A stretch of DNA of 64,000 bases, taken from Gibbula magus (Eukaryota > Mollusca > Gastropoda > Trochida > Trochidae). The notes under the pieces were generated by a model that saw only the letters and a list, made by a program, of their open reading frames with translations, was not told the origin of the DNA and ran no database searches. A program made the translations under genes and the position numbers. How positions within the stretch are numbered: position 1 is the first letter of the stretch; the number at the start of each line of letters is the position of its first letter. This document shows positions 11,659 to 22,440 of the stretch, piece after piece. The stretch covers positions 39,523,593 through 39,587,592 of the forward strand of contig OW388304.1 in assembly GCA_936450465.1 (NCBI GenBank), written 5' to 3'.

Positions 11659-13829
11659 GTGATTAAGTGATTGTTAAAAATTAAAATTTCATAGCCTCAT
11701 ATAAGAAATCTTGCAAAAGCAAACGAGTAATTGTGAGTAACATATCATCACATTATCCTAAAAGGACATGCATTACATCAACTCTAAACAAAAGAAATTG
11801 GAATTTTGAAAATTGTTGGTTATCAAAGAAATATGTTCAGAGGATTTGATTAACTGGTTAAAATAATTGACATTCACCTTTGTATTAGCATTTTACAATG
11901 CTTTCATAGGCGTGCCTTATCAGTTTCAGCTTGAACAGAGCCTACAACGCATTCAAATAGTCGGAACTGGGGCTAATGTAAATCAAATCATTGTTGAAGA
12001 CCCGAGGCCATTAAAGCGCTGCTTTTATGAGGATTGAACTTAATACGGCAACAAGAGGGAACGGAAAAAGGCCATTCAGATCTCTTCTCATGAAAAGAAT
12101 ATCAGCCTTTGATAGAGACCAGACATGATGTGAATTGAAGTGGGAGGAAAACTGTGAATGTTTATCGAAACTTTACTCCTGTAGATTATCAACAAATACT
12201 AGATGTCTGGGGGTCATTCGATGTGTGAAGCGTGTAGCGTAGACCATGATAGTTTAAATGCACTATTAAAAGAAAGATGATATATATGTTATAAACAAGT
12301 ACAGTTGGTAATGATTCCTTATGTAGTTATGCATTGTAGTATATCAATTACTTGATTAATCATTTCAGTTAAATTTAAATCTGCAAAAGAAATAAAATTA
12401 TGAAAGGTGATGACGTTAATGAGGAATATTATATACAAATGTACTTGGTTATTATTGTTACAGGGTTATAAGTGAATTGTGATAACAAATATGTATGTTA
12501 CTTTGATGAGTTAATTTAAATTAGGATGAAACTTCTCAAGTACTGTTCAAAGATTTAATCATGAGATTTACCAGGTCTTTTTTTCAATTTGAATGTTAAA
12601 AAAGGAGTCTCAAAATAAACATTTAATCAAGGGTCTAGGGTCTAAAAACTCCTAAAGGATTGACTCTATCACCTTGTTAACTGTCCATCTTCCTCAATGT
12701 CTAACCATGTGTTAATTAATTAAGTGGACATTTAAATATGGGCCACAAGGGCTATTAAATTGTTCATGACTATCACTTACTCACTAACTAATATGTCAAG
12801 CCAATCAATGGTCTATGCTTTAATTGTTCAGAAACAACAAACAACGAAATATCATAACCAAGTTGGATATTTCTTTTGAGACTTAAATGTATCTAAGAAG
12901 TGTCATGTTGTTCTATGTTCTATGTTAAAGCTTAGGTGCATCGTAACATTATGTCATATGACACTTACTTCAAGTCACATGTGAGGCATCTGGCTGTTTA
13001 TTTGACTCATTGTTTGTTTTCAATTGTCACAATAACAGAGGAGACGTGATTGGCTGACGAATACAATTTAATTGATTTAAATTAAGTTTAGATCATTCGA
13101 ATGATTGTTAATAATCTCTTTATACCATTGTTGGTAGGCTACGAGTTTGCGATATCATAAATATCATAAATTGTTGTCAATGTGGCAACGATTAACTGTC
13201 ACTGTTAATGACATTACCAAATGAAATACTTTTAATAAAAATGAAGCAATGATGATGCAAACATGTAGATTTAAAACAGTCTTACCTTAAGCCAAGACGA
13301 GTTATAATCAAATATACAAACCAACCAAAAGAACGCATACCAAATAAGATGCATTCCCCATGTTTGTCAACGATTTTAGCATCGATGTGCTCAGTGTATG
13401 AATGATATACCAAGGGATCTCATTAAATAAAAACAAAAATGCCTCAAATTATATTTACATAAATCTGATGTTCAAGAACTTGCGATTATTCATGATGTGT
13501 GCCTAATAACAGCATGTTTGTAAACCTGTTGTCCTCCTGAGTTTGAGGTAAGAGAGAAACTATTAGATTATTGAACTCCTCCATCAGCCGAGTCGATGAC
13601 TGGAGAGTAGTGAATGATTGCTCAAGTCTCTACATATCTCAAGAGACACGTCTGTGATGTAAAAGAGACTCTTTTGAAGTAGTGAATAGTTGTCTCTTCA
13701 TGTCTCCCCAGACGAGGCTGTGATGTAAATAAGAGTCAATAGTCGATTTCGTCTTATCATAATCAACTGATATTTTATCATTTGTTGCTCATTGTCTGAA
13801 AAACCACCTTGTCCACTTGAAAGCGAGAC

Positions 13830-14156
13830 TTAAAGGGGTAGTAGCACGTTTTTTGCTAAATTTATTTTTTCAGATTTCCTATTTATAAGTATAGTTCGTG
13901 CCATTTAAATGTACTATGGAGGGTTAAACATCCTATAACACAAACCAATTATCCGCGTAGTGATAACGGTGTTGAGTATAAAGCAAAAATTGCATGGCGG
14001 CCATTTTATTGTGAACACATTTTATTATTTCGAATGACAAAAACGATCCCCGTGGCTTTACTGAGCCATGGAAGGTGTTTTACGATCATTGAAATTATTT
14101 TTCAAATACATTTCATCGACTTATTTGAGCAAAAAAACGTGCTACTGCCCCTTTAA
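13830..14156. mobile_element. TTAA-flanked MITE (AGGGGYAGTAGCACG family), copy 1
   Basis: The inverted termini AGGGGTAGTAGCACGTTTTTT and AAAAAAACGTGCTACTGCCC are flanked by TTAA at 13830 and 14153. The interior includes ATGGCGGCCATTTTATTGTGAAC. A second copy in the opposite orientation is at 56648-56995. Non-coding. The 60-codon frame inside it is fortuitous. Confidence 0.9.
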
Positions 14157-14863
14157 GGTTTCAAATTTTGCTGAAATAATTGTACCTCTGGGGAAGATTA
14201 AGGACGAGAGTAAGCTGTGGATCACACTAATGGAACTAACTCGCAAGTGAGAGAAATGATAACAGTGTGACAAAAATGAATACATTATACAGCTTCTGTC
14301 ATTTTTGGAATTCTTTGAAGAAGTATTTTGAATCTTGTGACGTTACTGTTCATGTGCTAATATGAAACATAAATAAATAAAAAATAAAAAATAATACAAA
14401 ATATACACAATTTGTATATCTATTGTAAACATTCATCAAAACAACATTGTATGTAACCGAATCTTCCATACCGTGTTTAAATGTTATTGTTGATTGTGGT
14501 ATTGTTTGAATCCATGTGTAATACCAGAATTTATTAATCATATATTCCCCATCTTCATTAAGATTTATGTCACTTTAATCATTAAAGCACCGATGTGATT
14601 CCGAAAAGAAAAAACATATTTCATATAGTTTATACACGTACATTCACAAAGACCTATATCTCTTAAATCGATTGTCATGTGATTGATTTTACTATTGTTT
14701 ACGTGTATGCGATCTTGGAATAGCCTTAGTTTTAATGGAGGGTATATATTCATCTTCTAGCCCCAAAATTAAATTTTCGCAAATTCTAAATATTTCTATA
14801 AAACATTTTGTCATGCTTAAGAAAAAAGTATAATATATGATAAAAAAAAGGTTACAAGTCATG

Positions 14864-14976
14864 TTTCATACCATACCCTATAACCCATATCACCCCTCGA
14901 CCCTTATCAGCCCTCAGGCCTGCGGCCCTCGGACTGATATACGGGTCTCGGGCTGATATGGGGGTACGGTATGAAC
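14864..14976. mobile_element. 113-bp foldback MITE
   Basis: GTTTCATACCATACCC at the left pairs with GGGGTACGGTATGAAC at the right. A GC-rich middle (CCTGCGGCCCTCGG) contrasts with the AT-rich surroundings. Unit C lacks it at the matching place (about 60.77-60.80 kb), consistent with an insertion. Confidence 0.75.
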
Positions 14977-15009
14977 AATTGCCACTGAGAACCTTATTGT
15001 TTAGTATCG

Positions 15010-16027
15010 TTAAAGCCCCTGTCACAACCCATCGTGCGTACCATTCGTTCGTACGTTTTTTGGGGAGGCCACGGTCGCTACGTTTTTCAGAAAACGTAGG
15101 GTGGATTTATCAAGAACAGAGAGGGAGTTTGCCAACGCACGTCACACGCACGTTGTAAGCACGTCAAACGCACGTCGTACGTACGTGGCCCGTCGACACG
15201 TCTGGCAGTGAGGAGCTGCGTGCATCGTACGATGCGCACGTGGTACGTGCGTGTGGCGTGCGTACAACGTGCGTACAACGTGCGTACAACGTGCGTACAA
15301 CGTGCGTGTGATGTGCGATTGTCACATTGTCGTACGGGGGCCGTGCGTCTCACGTACAGTGTTCTTACACCACGCACGTTGTAAGTGCGTGCGAGTGCAA
15401 TAAGGTTTTTCCCGCCCGATTGACAGGTGCTTGGTACACATTGTCACATGTGCTGGCGCCACAAGATGCCGCACATTCCTCTTTCTTTGCGACTTCTTTT
15501 GCGGCATGTTCTCTTCAAATGATGGCAATCGTCCGTCGGCTCGGCTTTATATATCCTAAAAAAGGTGCTCAAAACGTGCGTTGTACGTGCTTACTCGGTA
15601 CGTTGTACGTGCTTTCTCGGTACGATCGACGTGAGTTTTCTTTAATTATTTGATAGTTAAACTTTGGACGTGCCGAGTAAGCACGAACTACGCATGTACA
15701 ACGCACGTTGTACGCACGTGCAACGTAAGTCGTTCGTAGAGAAAGTGTGAGTGGGTAAGCTTGAAAAAAACGCACGATGTCGGTGCGTTGTGCGTGCGGT
15801 TGTCGTACAGGGCACGCACGTCGATCGTACTGAGGAAAATTCGCAGCCCGTTCGTAGACTGCACGCAGCGAAAGTTCTGCATGCACTAAAAGTTCTATGA
15901 GGAGTCTGCGTGCTCCAAATTTGTCCAAAATAGGTACCGAGGACGCACGAATTCCCCAATTTACCCTACGTTTTTGTCGGTAGACAGCACGCAGCTGCAC
16001 GTACGACGGGTTGTGACAGCCGCTTAA
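15010..16027. mobile_element. TTAA-flanked CpG-rich element with ACGTGCGT arrays
   Basis: Termini GTCACAACCC (left, from 15021) and GGGTTGTGAC (right, to 16018) sit inside longer imperfect inverted repeats, with TTAA on both sides (15010-15013 and 16024-16027). The paralogous locus in unit C has the same flanks around a single TTAA at 60824-60827, an empty site. The interior is packed with direct and inverted ACGTGCGTAC/GTACGCACGT words, extremely CpG-rich for this window. The 188-codon minus frame at 15569-16135 is an artefact of this composition. No transposase seen. Confidence 0.88.
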
Positions 16028-16064
16028 GATCCTGTATACACAGGTTAAGGTGCGTTCACTCTTA

Positions 16065-16835
16065 TTCATCATTATACCCCCGTTACGAAGTAAACGGGGG
16101 TATATAGCGGTAATTCCGTCCGTCAATTTTCTCAAAAACTGTCAAAGGTACATCAACCAAACTTTGTACAGTTGTTAACCATGTTCTTCCGATAGCGCAC
16201 AGACAATTTTCAATGTTCTGAGACTATAATTGTTTGTCGTTTCCATGGAAACGTCACTTTTTGGACTTTTATTGTGTTCAATGGGGACAGGTTTTCCCGG
16301 ATACTGTTCAACCTAGGTGAATGAAATGGTTGTGAGTACTCATGACCATACTCTTTATCGAGTTCGAAAACCAGTTCCGAAATATTATTTTTTACGGAGT
16401 TATGGCCCTTGAATCCGAAATTTAACTTAATACCAAAAGAGCTGTGATGCTCCAATTGGGACAAGTTTTCCCGGCAACTATTACAACTAGGTGAATGAAA
16501 TTTTACATGTAGGTAGTCCAGATGATGCTCTTCATCGAGGTCACAGTCCAGTTCCGAAATATTATTTGTTACGGAGTTATGAAACCCTTGAATCTGTAAT
16601 TGAACTTGGTACAAATTACCGGTGTGATCCTCTAATGGGAAAAATTAAGTTACCTGAAAAATATTACATCTGGGTGAATGAAATTTTGTAATAACAGTCA
16701 GTTCCTAAAATTATTTTGGACAATATTATGATGCATGAAGCTGTTTTTTAAACATAGTAACCTTCACATCTATAATTCTCAATGGACGGATAGCGGATGG
16801 CGGGTGTATGTGAGCCATGATCACTTTTTTCTTGT
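16065..16835 (+). mobile_element. Hairpin-headed element with ~176-bp internal tandem repeats
   Basis: It begins with a palindrome, TATACCCCCGTTACGAAGTA then AACGGGGGTATA. It then has about two and a half tandem units (near 16282, 16457 and 16634), each with a GGGACARGTTTTCCCGG start, a GGTGAATGAAATT motif and a CAGTTCCGAAATATTATT-type motif. Unit C reads straight from ...TTATTCATC into ...CTGGACGCTATCAGCC near 60.87 kb, so it lacks this segment. Similar hairpin-headed repeats lie at about 55.52 and 59.16 kb. The plan (head hairpin plus ~160-180-bp core repeats) resembles the pearl/MINE-type elements of molluscs; that link is inference. Confidence 0.7.
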
Positions 16836-17300
16836 TACCTGGACGCTATCAGCCAAACATCAGGGAGTAATATTAACTGAAGAACAATCTTCATTGCATT
16901 AATTCTATTGTCAGTGATCGATTGTTAATTGTCGGTTTAATTCAGGAGTCCAGTTTTATTCTCTCTCTAATCAGAGCATACCGGGTAGAGACGTGACAGA
17001 TATGACAAGCAGAGTTGATACTTTTATCCTGTCTGCAGGTTATAGTGACACACAACTCCGCAATGTGTGGTACTGAACACGAGGAATATAAGTATAGTTG
17101 TTGAAAATACATCGTCTTATAATTTGAGATAATACTATTATCTAATTGAAAGCTTTTACGGACAATATCAGTTGTATACATATGCATGTACATGCATACT
17201 CTCATTTGATACTGTGTTCCTATCAATAATATATACTGATAAATTGTCAGTTGAAAATACACGTTATTGCATCATGTCATGAGAGAGCACATGTAACATT
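16836..17300. other. Unit A body, no gene
   Basis: Shared with unit C from 16845. It holds the conserved GACGCTATCAGCCAAACATC and ATCGATTGTTAATTG segments. The minus frame 16942-17262 has no recognisable domain. Confidence 0.4.
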
Positions 17301-17306
17301 TCACTG

Positions 17307-17558
17307 AGGAGAATGAGTTGGATTGTTCATGTCCTAAGAAAACCAGGATCAGATAACATCAAGGTGGCACTGAGATGGACACCGCAAGGACAAAGGCCAA
17401 GAGGGAGAGCAAAGACTACATGGAGAAGAACAGTTTAAATGGAGCTCTGAAAATTGGGAATGACCTGAGGAGAAGCAGAGATAGAAGCCAAGGATCGATC
17501 TAGTTGGAGGAAACTTGCTAAGACCTTATGTTCCACTGGGAATGAAGAGGATACGTAA
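17307..17558 (+). pseudogene. LINE reverse-transcriptase C-terminal fragment (broken)
   Basis: Frame 17307-17558 reads RRMSWIVHVLRKPG, then VALRWTPQGQRPRGRAKTTW, and after internal stops ends WRKLAKTLCSTGNEE. This is the characteristic tail of a common animal non-LTR retrotransposon ORF2 (the wording GHVLR, WTP-G-R-RGRP--TWRR, CA-R-EE). Three in-frame stops interrupt the middle. Only the last roughly 80 codons remain. It is an isolated fragment inside unit A. Confidence 0.8.
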
Positions 17559-17559
17559 A

Positions 17560-18860
17560 ATAAGTAAGCATCATGTCATGAATGATACGAACTTCCCGTC
17601 AACAGTTTTACTAACTTTATGAAAAACAATTAGTTGGAAATATGCTGTTCTTAGATATTTTATAACGTTCCTGGCATGCCTTCTGAGAAGGGTCAGGTTT
17701 CAGTCTACATTTACTCACTATCAAGCCAATTTAACGTATCTCTGATTACAAAAACTCATTCTATCATGATGATCTTTTAAATTATTAACTCTTTGTTTCA
17801 GTGAATTGTATTTGATCAAGAGGTCCGAATTATTAAACCAAATTTGACCTTGTCTGTTTTGTATATACCAAAAGTGACAGAAAGATGGTTTCAACCATTA
17901 TGATGCTTTATTAATGATTATGACGTCAGGAGCACTCGCTTTAATGGAGTCATTGTTTTGTTGCCAAGTAATGCCACTGCATGCTAAGCCAGTTCTGATT
18001 AATTAGTTTAATTTTTCTTCAAGAGTATTTATATTTACATCAAACACATTGCACGTTTCCTGTTGGCAAAAAAATAAGGCATGGTTGATATCATTTGAAT
18101 ATAATTCCTCTCACCAAAAAGCAGAATAGTTGCTTTAAATGTTAACAATCAAATGTAGACTAAAGTATGTAACAATGCATGGTAAAACGGTAATAAGAGC
18201 AAGTTGAATATTGAATTGTTGAAACAACCAACCATAATCAAGCACCATTTACTGACAAAGTAGAATTTCTAATAAACCCTGTATTGGTTTTCCAGAAATC
18301 AAGATTCATTTTTCATAGAATATAACCTGAAACTATTTAAACATCCAATGTTATTTTAGAAAACACAACTGAAAAATAAAATCAAATGCATTTTGTTTAA
18401 CAATTCCAATCAAGCCAAAAAATAACTTCATGATTCAAATCAATTGAGTTCATTTCTGTTCCTTTAATTCTGGTCTAACCTTGCATAAGGACGGAGAAAG
18501 CTCCAGATTTATTTGTACGATTTTCCCATGGAGTATTAAGTCCCTTGAGTGTTCTGCAAATGTTACCGATCATCAAATTTAGATGACTTTTTCCATTTGA
18601 TTTGGTTTATGTGTGTCTGTACAATCGAACTAAACTTGTTCAGTGATAGATTGAAGGCCCACAGATGTCGGTATGGGAAAAAGACCAGAAGATCAATGAA
18701 TGGAGCGTAGCAGTGTAAGAAAGGAAATTTGAAATTTCAGGTAAAAATATTTTGTCAAAGTCCATTTCTTTCCAAAACATATTCATGAATGATTAACATC
18801 GGACGATTTGTCATTGAAAAATAATTATTATTAGAAACTGTTGTCGAAATATAGGGTATT
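17560..18860. other. Unit A body, no gene
   Basis: Includes the block at 18470-18560 shared with unit B (37.67 kb) and unit C (62.34 kb). No domain-bearing frame. Confidence 0.4.
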
Positions 18861-18863
18861 TAC

Positions 18864-19262
18864 ATGTATACTGATTTTAGTAGCACTTTTCAAACAGTTC
18901 ATAAGTTGCAAATGTATATCTATCGATTGAGTGATCAAATACAGTACAAACATATTTTATGTGAGTGTTGGGACACTGCATATATCAGGGAAACTTTTTA
19001 CCCAAATATTTCTATTGACAAAGTTTTTAGTCACTTCGGTGAACACAGAATTTTAGATTACTTAAAGGCAATACATTTTTTGAGAAGTCAGCTTTTAAAT
19101 AACTGTCTCTGATAACTTGCTGGTGTTTTTACAACCTTCGTGTCGTTTATTGTTTGTGTTAGCAATTCTATTTTTAATTAATAATTAATTCAAAATTTCT
19201 CGCCGCGAATGGCTGCAAAATTTCCCAGGCCGCATTAAACAATAACTCACTCACTCACTCAA
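18864..19262 (+). mobile_element. 5'-truncated LINE 3' end with CTCACTCACTC tail, copy 1
   Basis: Frame 18864-19112 reads KHILCECWDTAYIRETFYPN then a VFSHFGEHRILDYLKA-type segment and a stop, typical of the C-terminal end of a non-LTR polymerase. The 3' UTR contains CTCGCCGCGAATGGCTGCAA and ends in TTAAACAATAACTCACTCACTC. A sister copy is at 36511-36836. The shared 3' tail with the tRNA-Arg SINE suggests this LINE mobilises it. Confidence 0.75.
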
Positions 19263-19759
19263 ATACAGTACAAGTCGGCATGATTATTTTACTGTGGAAC
19301 AATTACAATTATTTCTAACTTGTATTAGTTTGTATTTCACGAGTTGCTAATAGGGTTATTTGGTAACACGCTGGTGATGTGAATTGCATTAACCCTTGGC
19401 AAATATTTGAACGCCTTGCTTAAACATGGCTAAAAGGCAGTTCTTATTAAAGAGACCTTTAGCATGATATAATATAGTTAAGTGTTTAATGAGCCACAAG
19501 CTTGTATGATCAAATAACACAATCACTTAATCAATATTACCAAATTGTATTTTGGGTGAAAAGGGAAAGCACTCCGTTGCTGTTGTAGTTTGACTTAGTA
19601 GTATGACTTTTGATTAGCCCCTGAGGTCGATTTGTTACCACATATGCTCGTTAATAAACTAGTTCTCCCTTCATGTAGTTATATTTGTATCTGAAATTCA
19701 ATAAATCCAATATATATTCCAACCAAAAACACTGATGTATATAATGCATCCACAACATC

Positions 19760-20399
19760 GATTCAAATTGAAGGAAGAGTTGGTTATATGAAATCGAATA
19801 TGGATTAATATGTTATTTTAAAACAAAGATTTGTAATAATGAAATACAATATGTTGTGCAGCCCCCGGGTCAGTTTTAATCTCAATGTTATCAGGCCTCC
19901 ATTGTGTACTGACTGCAGCTACATGGAATACGTGCTGTTTGGATTAAATCAGATGATGGCGACAGTTTGAGATGGTTATAACGAAGCTTATCTCTGATGT
20001 GACAATAAAGCAAGTACAATGTTATATATTGATTGAAAGATTGCCTTTATATTTGAAGGAAACTTAACAGTTAGCTGAAAAAGAGCATAATATGTTGTTA
20101 TAAATATATATATTAAACACAACTAATTTTTTCTTTTCCAGTATAGAGTGCTCTACACTTCATATAGCGGAGCGAATATACAATATGTTTGAACACCACT
20201 GAACTCTTGTGGGTTCGTGTGTGCATGAAACCCCGAGTTACAAACATAAACTGACCCTGTATATGTATATATATATTTGAAATAAAGTGATTCTTCAAGT
20301 GTACAGTTATCAATGTTGAATGAGTTTAAGAAGAATAACTAACTCCGATTTCCTCCTACATCTTTCGTTTTACTCTTCATGGAGGTTTACATTACACTG
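19760..20399. other. AT-rich stretch, nothing recognised
   Basis: Unit A similarity fades by about 19.8-20.0 kb. No gene supported. Confidence 0.35.
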
Positions 20400-20401
20400 A
20401 C

Positions 20402-20428
20402 TATGACGTCACTACTCTATGACGTCAC
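20402..20428 (+). promoter_or_regulatory. Paired full CRE motifs
   Basis: TATGACGTCACT occurs twice in direct orientation, 16 bp apart, each holding the full TGACGTCA site bound by CREB/ATF-type bZIP factors. A purely sequence-level call; no adjacent gene is identifiable. Confidence 0.45.
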
Positions 20429-20429
20429 T

Positions 20430-20799
20430 GGCGTGGCTTTCAGCTGTAAGTGGGTTAGCTGTTTAGGGATGGACACAGTGTTTTAATAAAATGCTCTTCT
20501 TTTATCTTACGCATTATTGTACTTATGTCTGCCATTTTATAAAATGGAAAGACTGTAAATTTCATTTCCTTATTGGCAGCACATGCATTTATATAAACAT
20601 AAACAATTTAGACAGCGAAACATATATCAAATTCCGCCAAAAGAGAGTTAAGGAAAGTGTAAAACTGTTGGCAGAAAAGACCTTCAATATTGAGTCTTCG
20701 CTCCTATAAAAATTAAACACTTAACATAACAAGAATTATCATTTTTATCGACTTGACTTGAATAATTATACATGTAACTAAGCATGATAATAATGTAAT
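20430..20799. other. Nothing recognised
   Basis: The 72-codon frame at 20491-20709 shows no recognisable domain. Confidence 0.3.
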
Positions 20800-21480
20800 G
20801 CATTGATTTGTGGACAAGTCAAGATTGTCATGAGTCGTGTATTGGCCATGTCAGCACGTGTTGATTTACCCTCATGTTGATTAGATAGTTGAAGCCCATA
20901 AAGTAGGGAGAAATTACTAATTGGTACATTGATACCAATATGTGGTCAGACACTAGAAATATTTGATTAATACTCCACATCGTAATATACAGACAAACAC
21001 ACAATCTGAAAATGATTATGTTAATCACTGATTATACATTTAAACTAAATAAGAAGTGTTATAATACATAATTGTGCTGATAAATATCTTTACTGTTCAT
21101 GTAAGTGTGAATGATTAATAATTAAGTTTCAATTCGAAATACTAATTTCATGTTCTGTTGCAAACAAATCGCTTTTGTTATTTAAAAATGCTGATCTGAA
21201 GAAAATTCGCAATAAAACTGTTGTAATCAATGACGCAGACACTTTTAATGATCAAAGTGATTTGAAGTTGCCACACAAAAAAACTTGAAACGTGCTCAAA
21301 GTTGATTGGAACAGTAAATAAATTAAGTGGATCTCGAACCGAAGCTTTGAATGTTAACGTTTGTTTAAGTGTTTCATTACACAGGGTTTACTATAAAATC
21401 AATACTTCCGAGCAACAGATTTAGTTCTGACACTGAAACGTTCTTATTCACCTTATCAGCTTCTAGTTTGTTACTAGATT
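20800..21480 (-). repeat. Inverted duplicate of 7.27-8.0 kb
   Basis: Reverse-complement match to the block left of unit A; see that entry for anchors. Its similarity to 28.05-28.33 kb is in direct orientation. Confidence 0.7.
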
Positions 21481-21499
21481 AAGGGTGAATGTACTGTAC

Positions 21500-21626
21500 T
21501 GTTTTCATTTCAATTTGTTTTTTCAAGGAACTTGACTACCTGACATTGTCATGTCTCCATCACAGTGCTTCAGGGCAGTTTTCTGGTTTTAGCGCTATAT
21601 AAGTATTGTTATGATGATGATGATAA
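21500..21626 (+). mobile_element. SINE 3' fragment
   Basis: The GTTTTAGCGCTATATAAGTATTG tail followed by (ATG)n matches the 3' end style of tRNA-derived core SINEs. The tRNA-like head is missing, so this is a 5'-truncated or decayed copy. Confidence 0.5.
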
Positions 21627-22383
21627 TGCATTCATGAAATAGAGAAAGTGAATAATTTGGTATTCATACAATGTTTTCAGTTTGTACAGTCATTAATTGG
21701 TGATAAAGTAAATATGTAATACCGAGTGAAAACCAAGAACATCCAACTTAGAGTATGGTGGTCTATCGACAGAACAAATTGGCCTTTAGCTCGTTCAATT
21801 ATAATTATTGCAACCACACTTTCATTCATACTCTCATTTGTATAGCTATGATTTCCAGCTCTGCTGAACTACTTTGTTTTCCCCATGATCATTGGATGTC
21901 ATTCTTCATGACACATCTTTACGATTCTACATTTGGCGAACTAACATATCTAAGGAGAAGATTTTCAAATACTTGAAGTAGATTACTGATGGTTCGGTTT
22001 TAGGCAATAGATGCAAGCCGATACAGTACGATATCAACATCAACCTTTCGGTTCTCTGAACGGTGCCGCACCCTTGGGGGGAAATGTTTTGATTCTTTCC
22101 ATAATACATAGAATGTTTTTCCTGAAATTGCTAAAGTTTTCTTTTCACTGTTCATCATTACAACTCCTTCTTACTTACATTTCACACTATTTTAGTATGC
22201 TTCACCTATTTAGTTTTGTCAGTTAACAGACCAAGCCTGTACACAGAACATATTGATTATCTCTTCTTCACTTCTGGATACGCAGTTACTCATTATGAGT
22301 TCTCACAATAATGACATTTTAGATTATAAGCAAACCAAATATACTAAAGGTCATGAACTCCAATGGAACGTAAAGCAAATATA

Positions 22384-22440
22384 CGTTTACTCCTAGGAGT
22401 AAATATACTCCTGAGTGTAAATATACTCCTGGGAGTAAAG
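22384..22440 (+). repeat. Three-copy ~20-bp tandem repeat
   Basis: Units of the type TACTCCTGGGAGTAAATA repeat three times with small changes. The overlapping open frames are a consequence of the repeat. Confidence 0.8.

Larger units (their letters stand above)
9470..19750 (+). repeat. Paralogous unit A of a three-copy locus
   Basis: Shared anchors occur in the same order in units B and C: TATCTCAGGAT (9475), the CACTCTGTCGCCAACATC block (10.14 kb), the GACCCGAGGCCATTAAA block (12.0 kb), TGTGTTAATTAATTAAGTGG (12.7 kb), TTTTACCTTAAG (13.28 kb), GAGAGAAACTATTAGA (13.55 kb), GACGCTATCAGCCAAACATC (16.84 kb, A and C), the TTTCCCATGG-GTATTA block (18.5 kb), and CAAATATTTGAACGCCTTGC (19.4 kb, A and B). 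Unit A is inflated by at least six insertions, listed separately. I see no host gene in it. Edges are approximate. Confidence 0.8.

Noticed and set aside
15569..16135. 188-codon minus-strand open frame
   Set aside because: It lies in the CpG-rich ACGT-word array, where stop codons are rare by composition, and overlaps several other open frames. The product is low-complexity Arg/Thr/Cys-rich with no domain.
16282..16690. CRISPR-like or satellite array
   Set aside because: Only about two and a half diverged ~176-bp units without spacers, inside an interspersed element.
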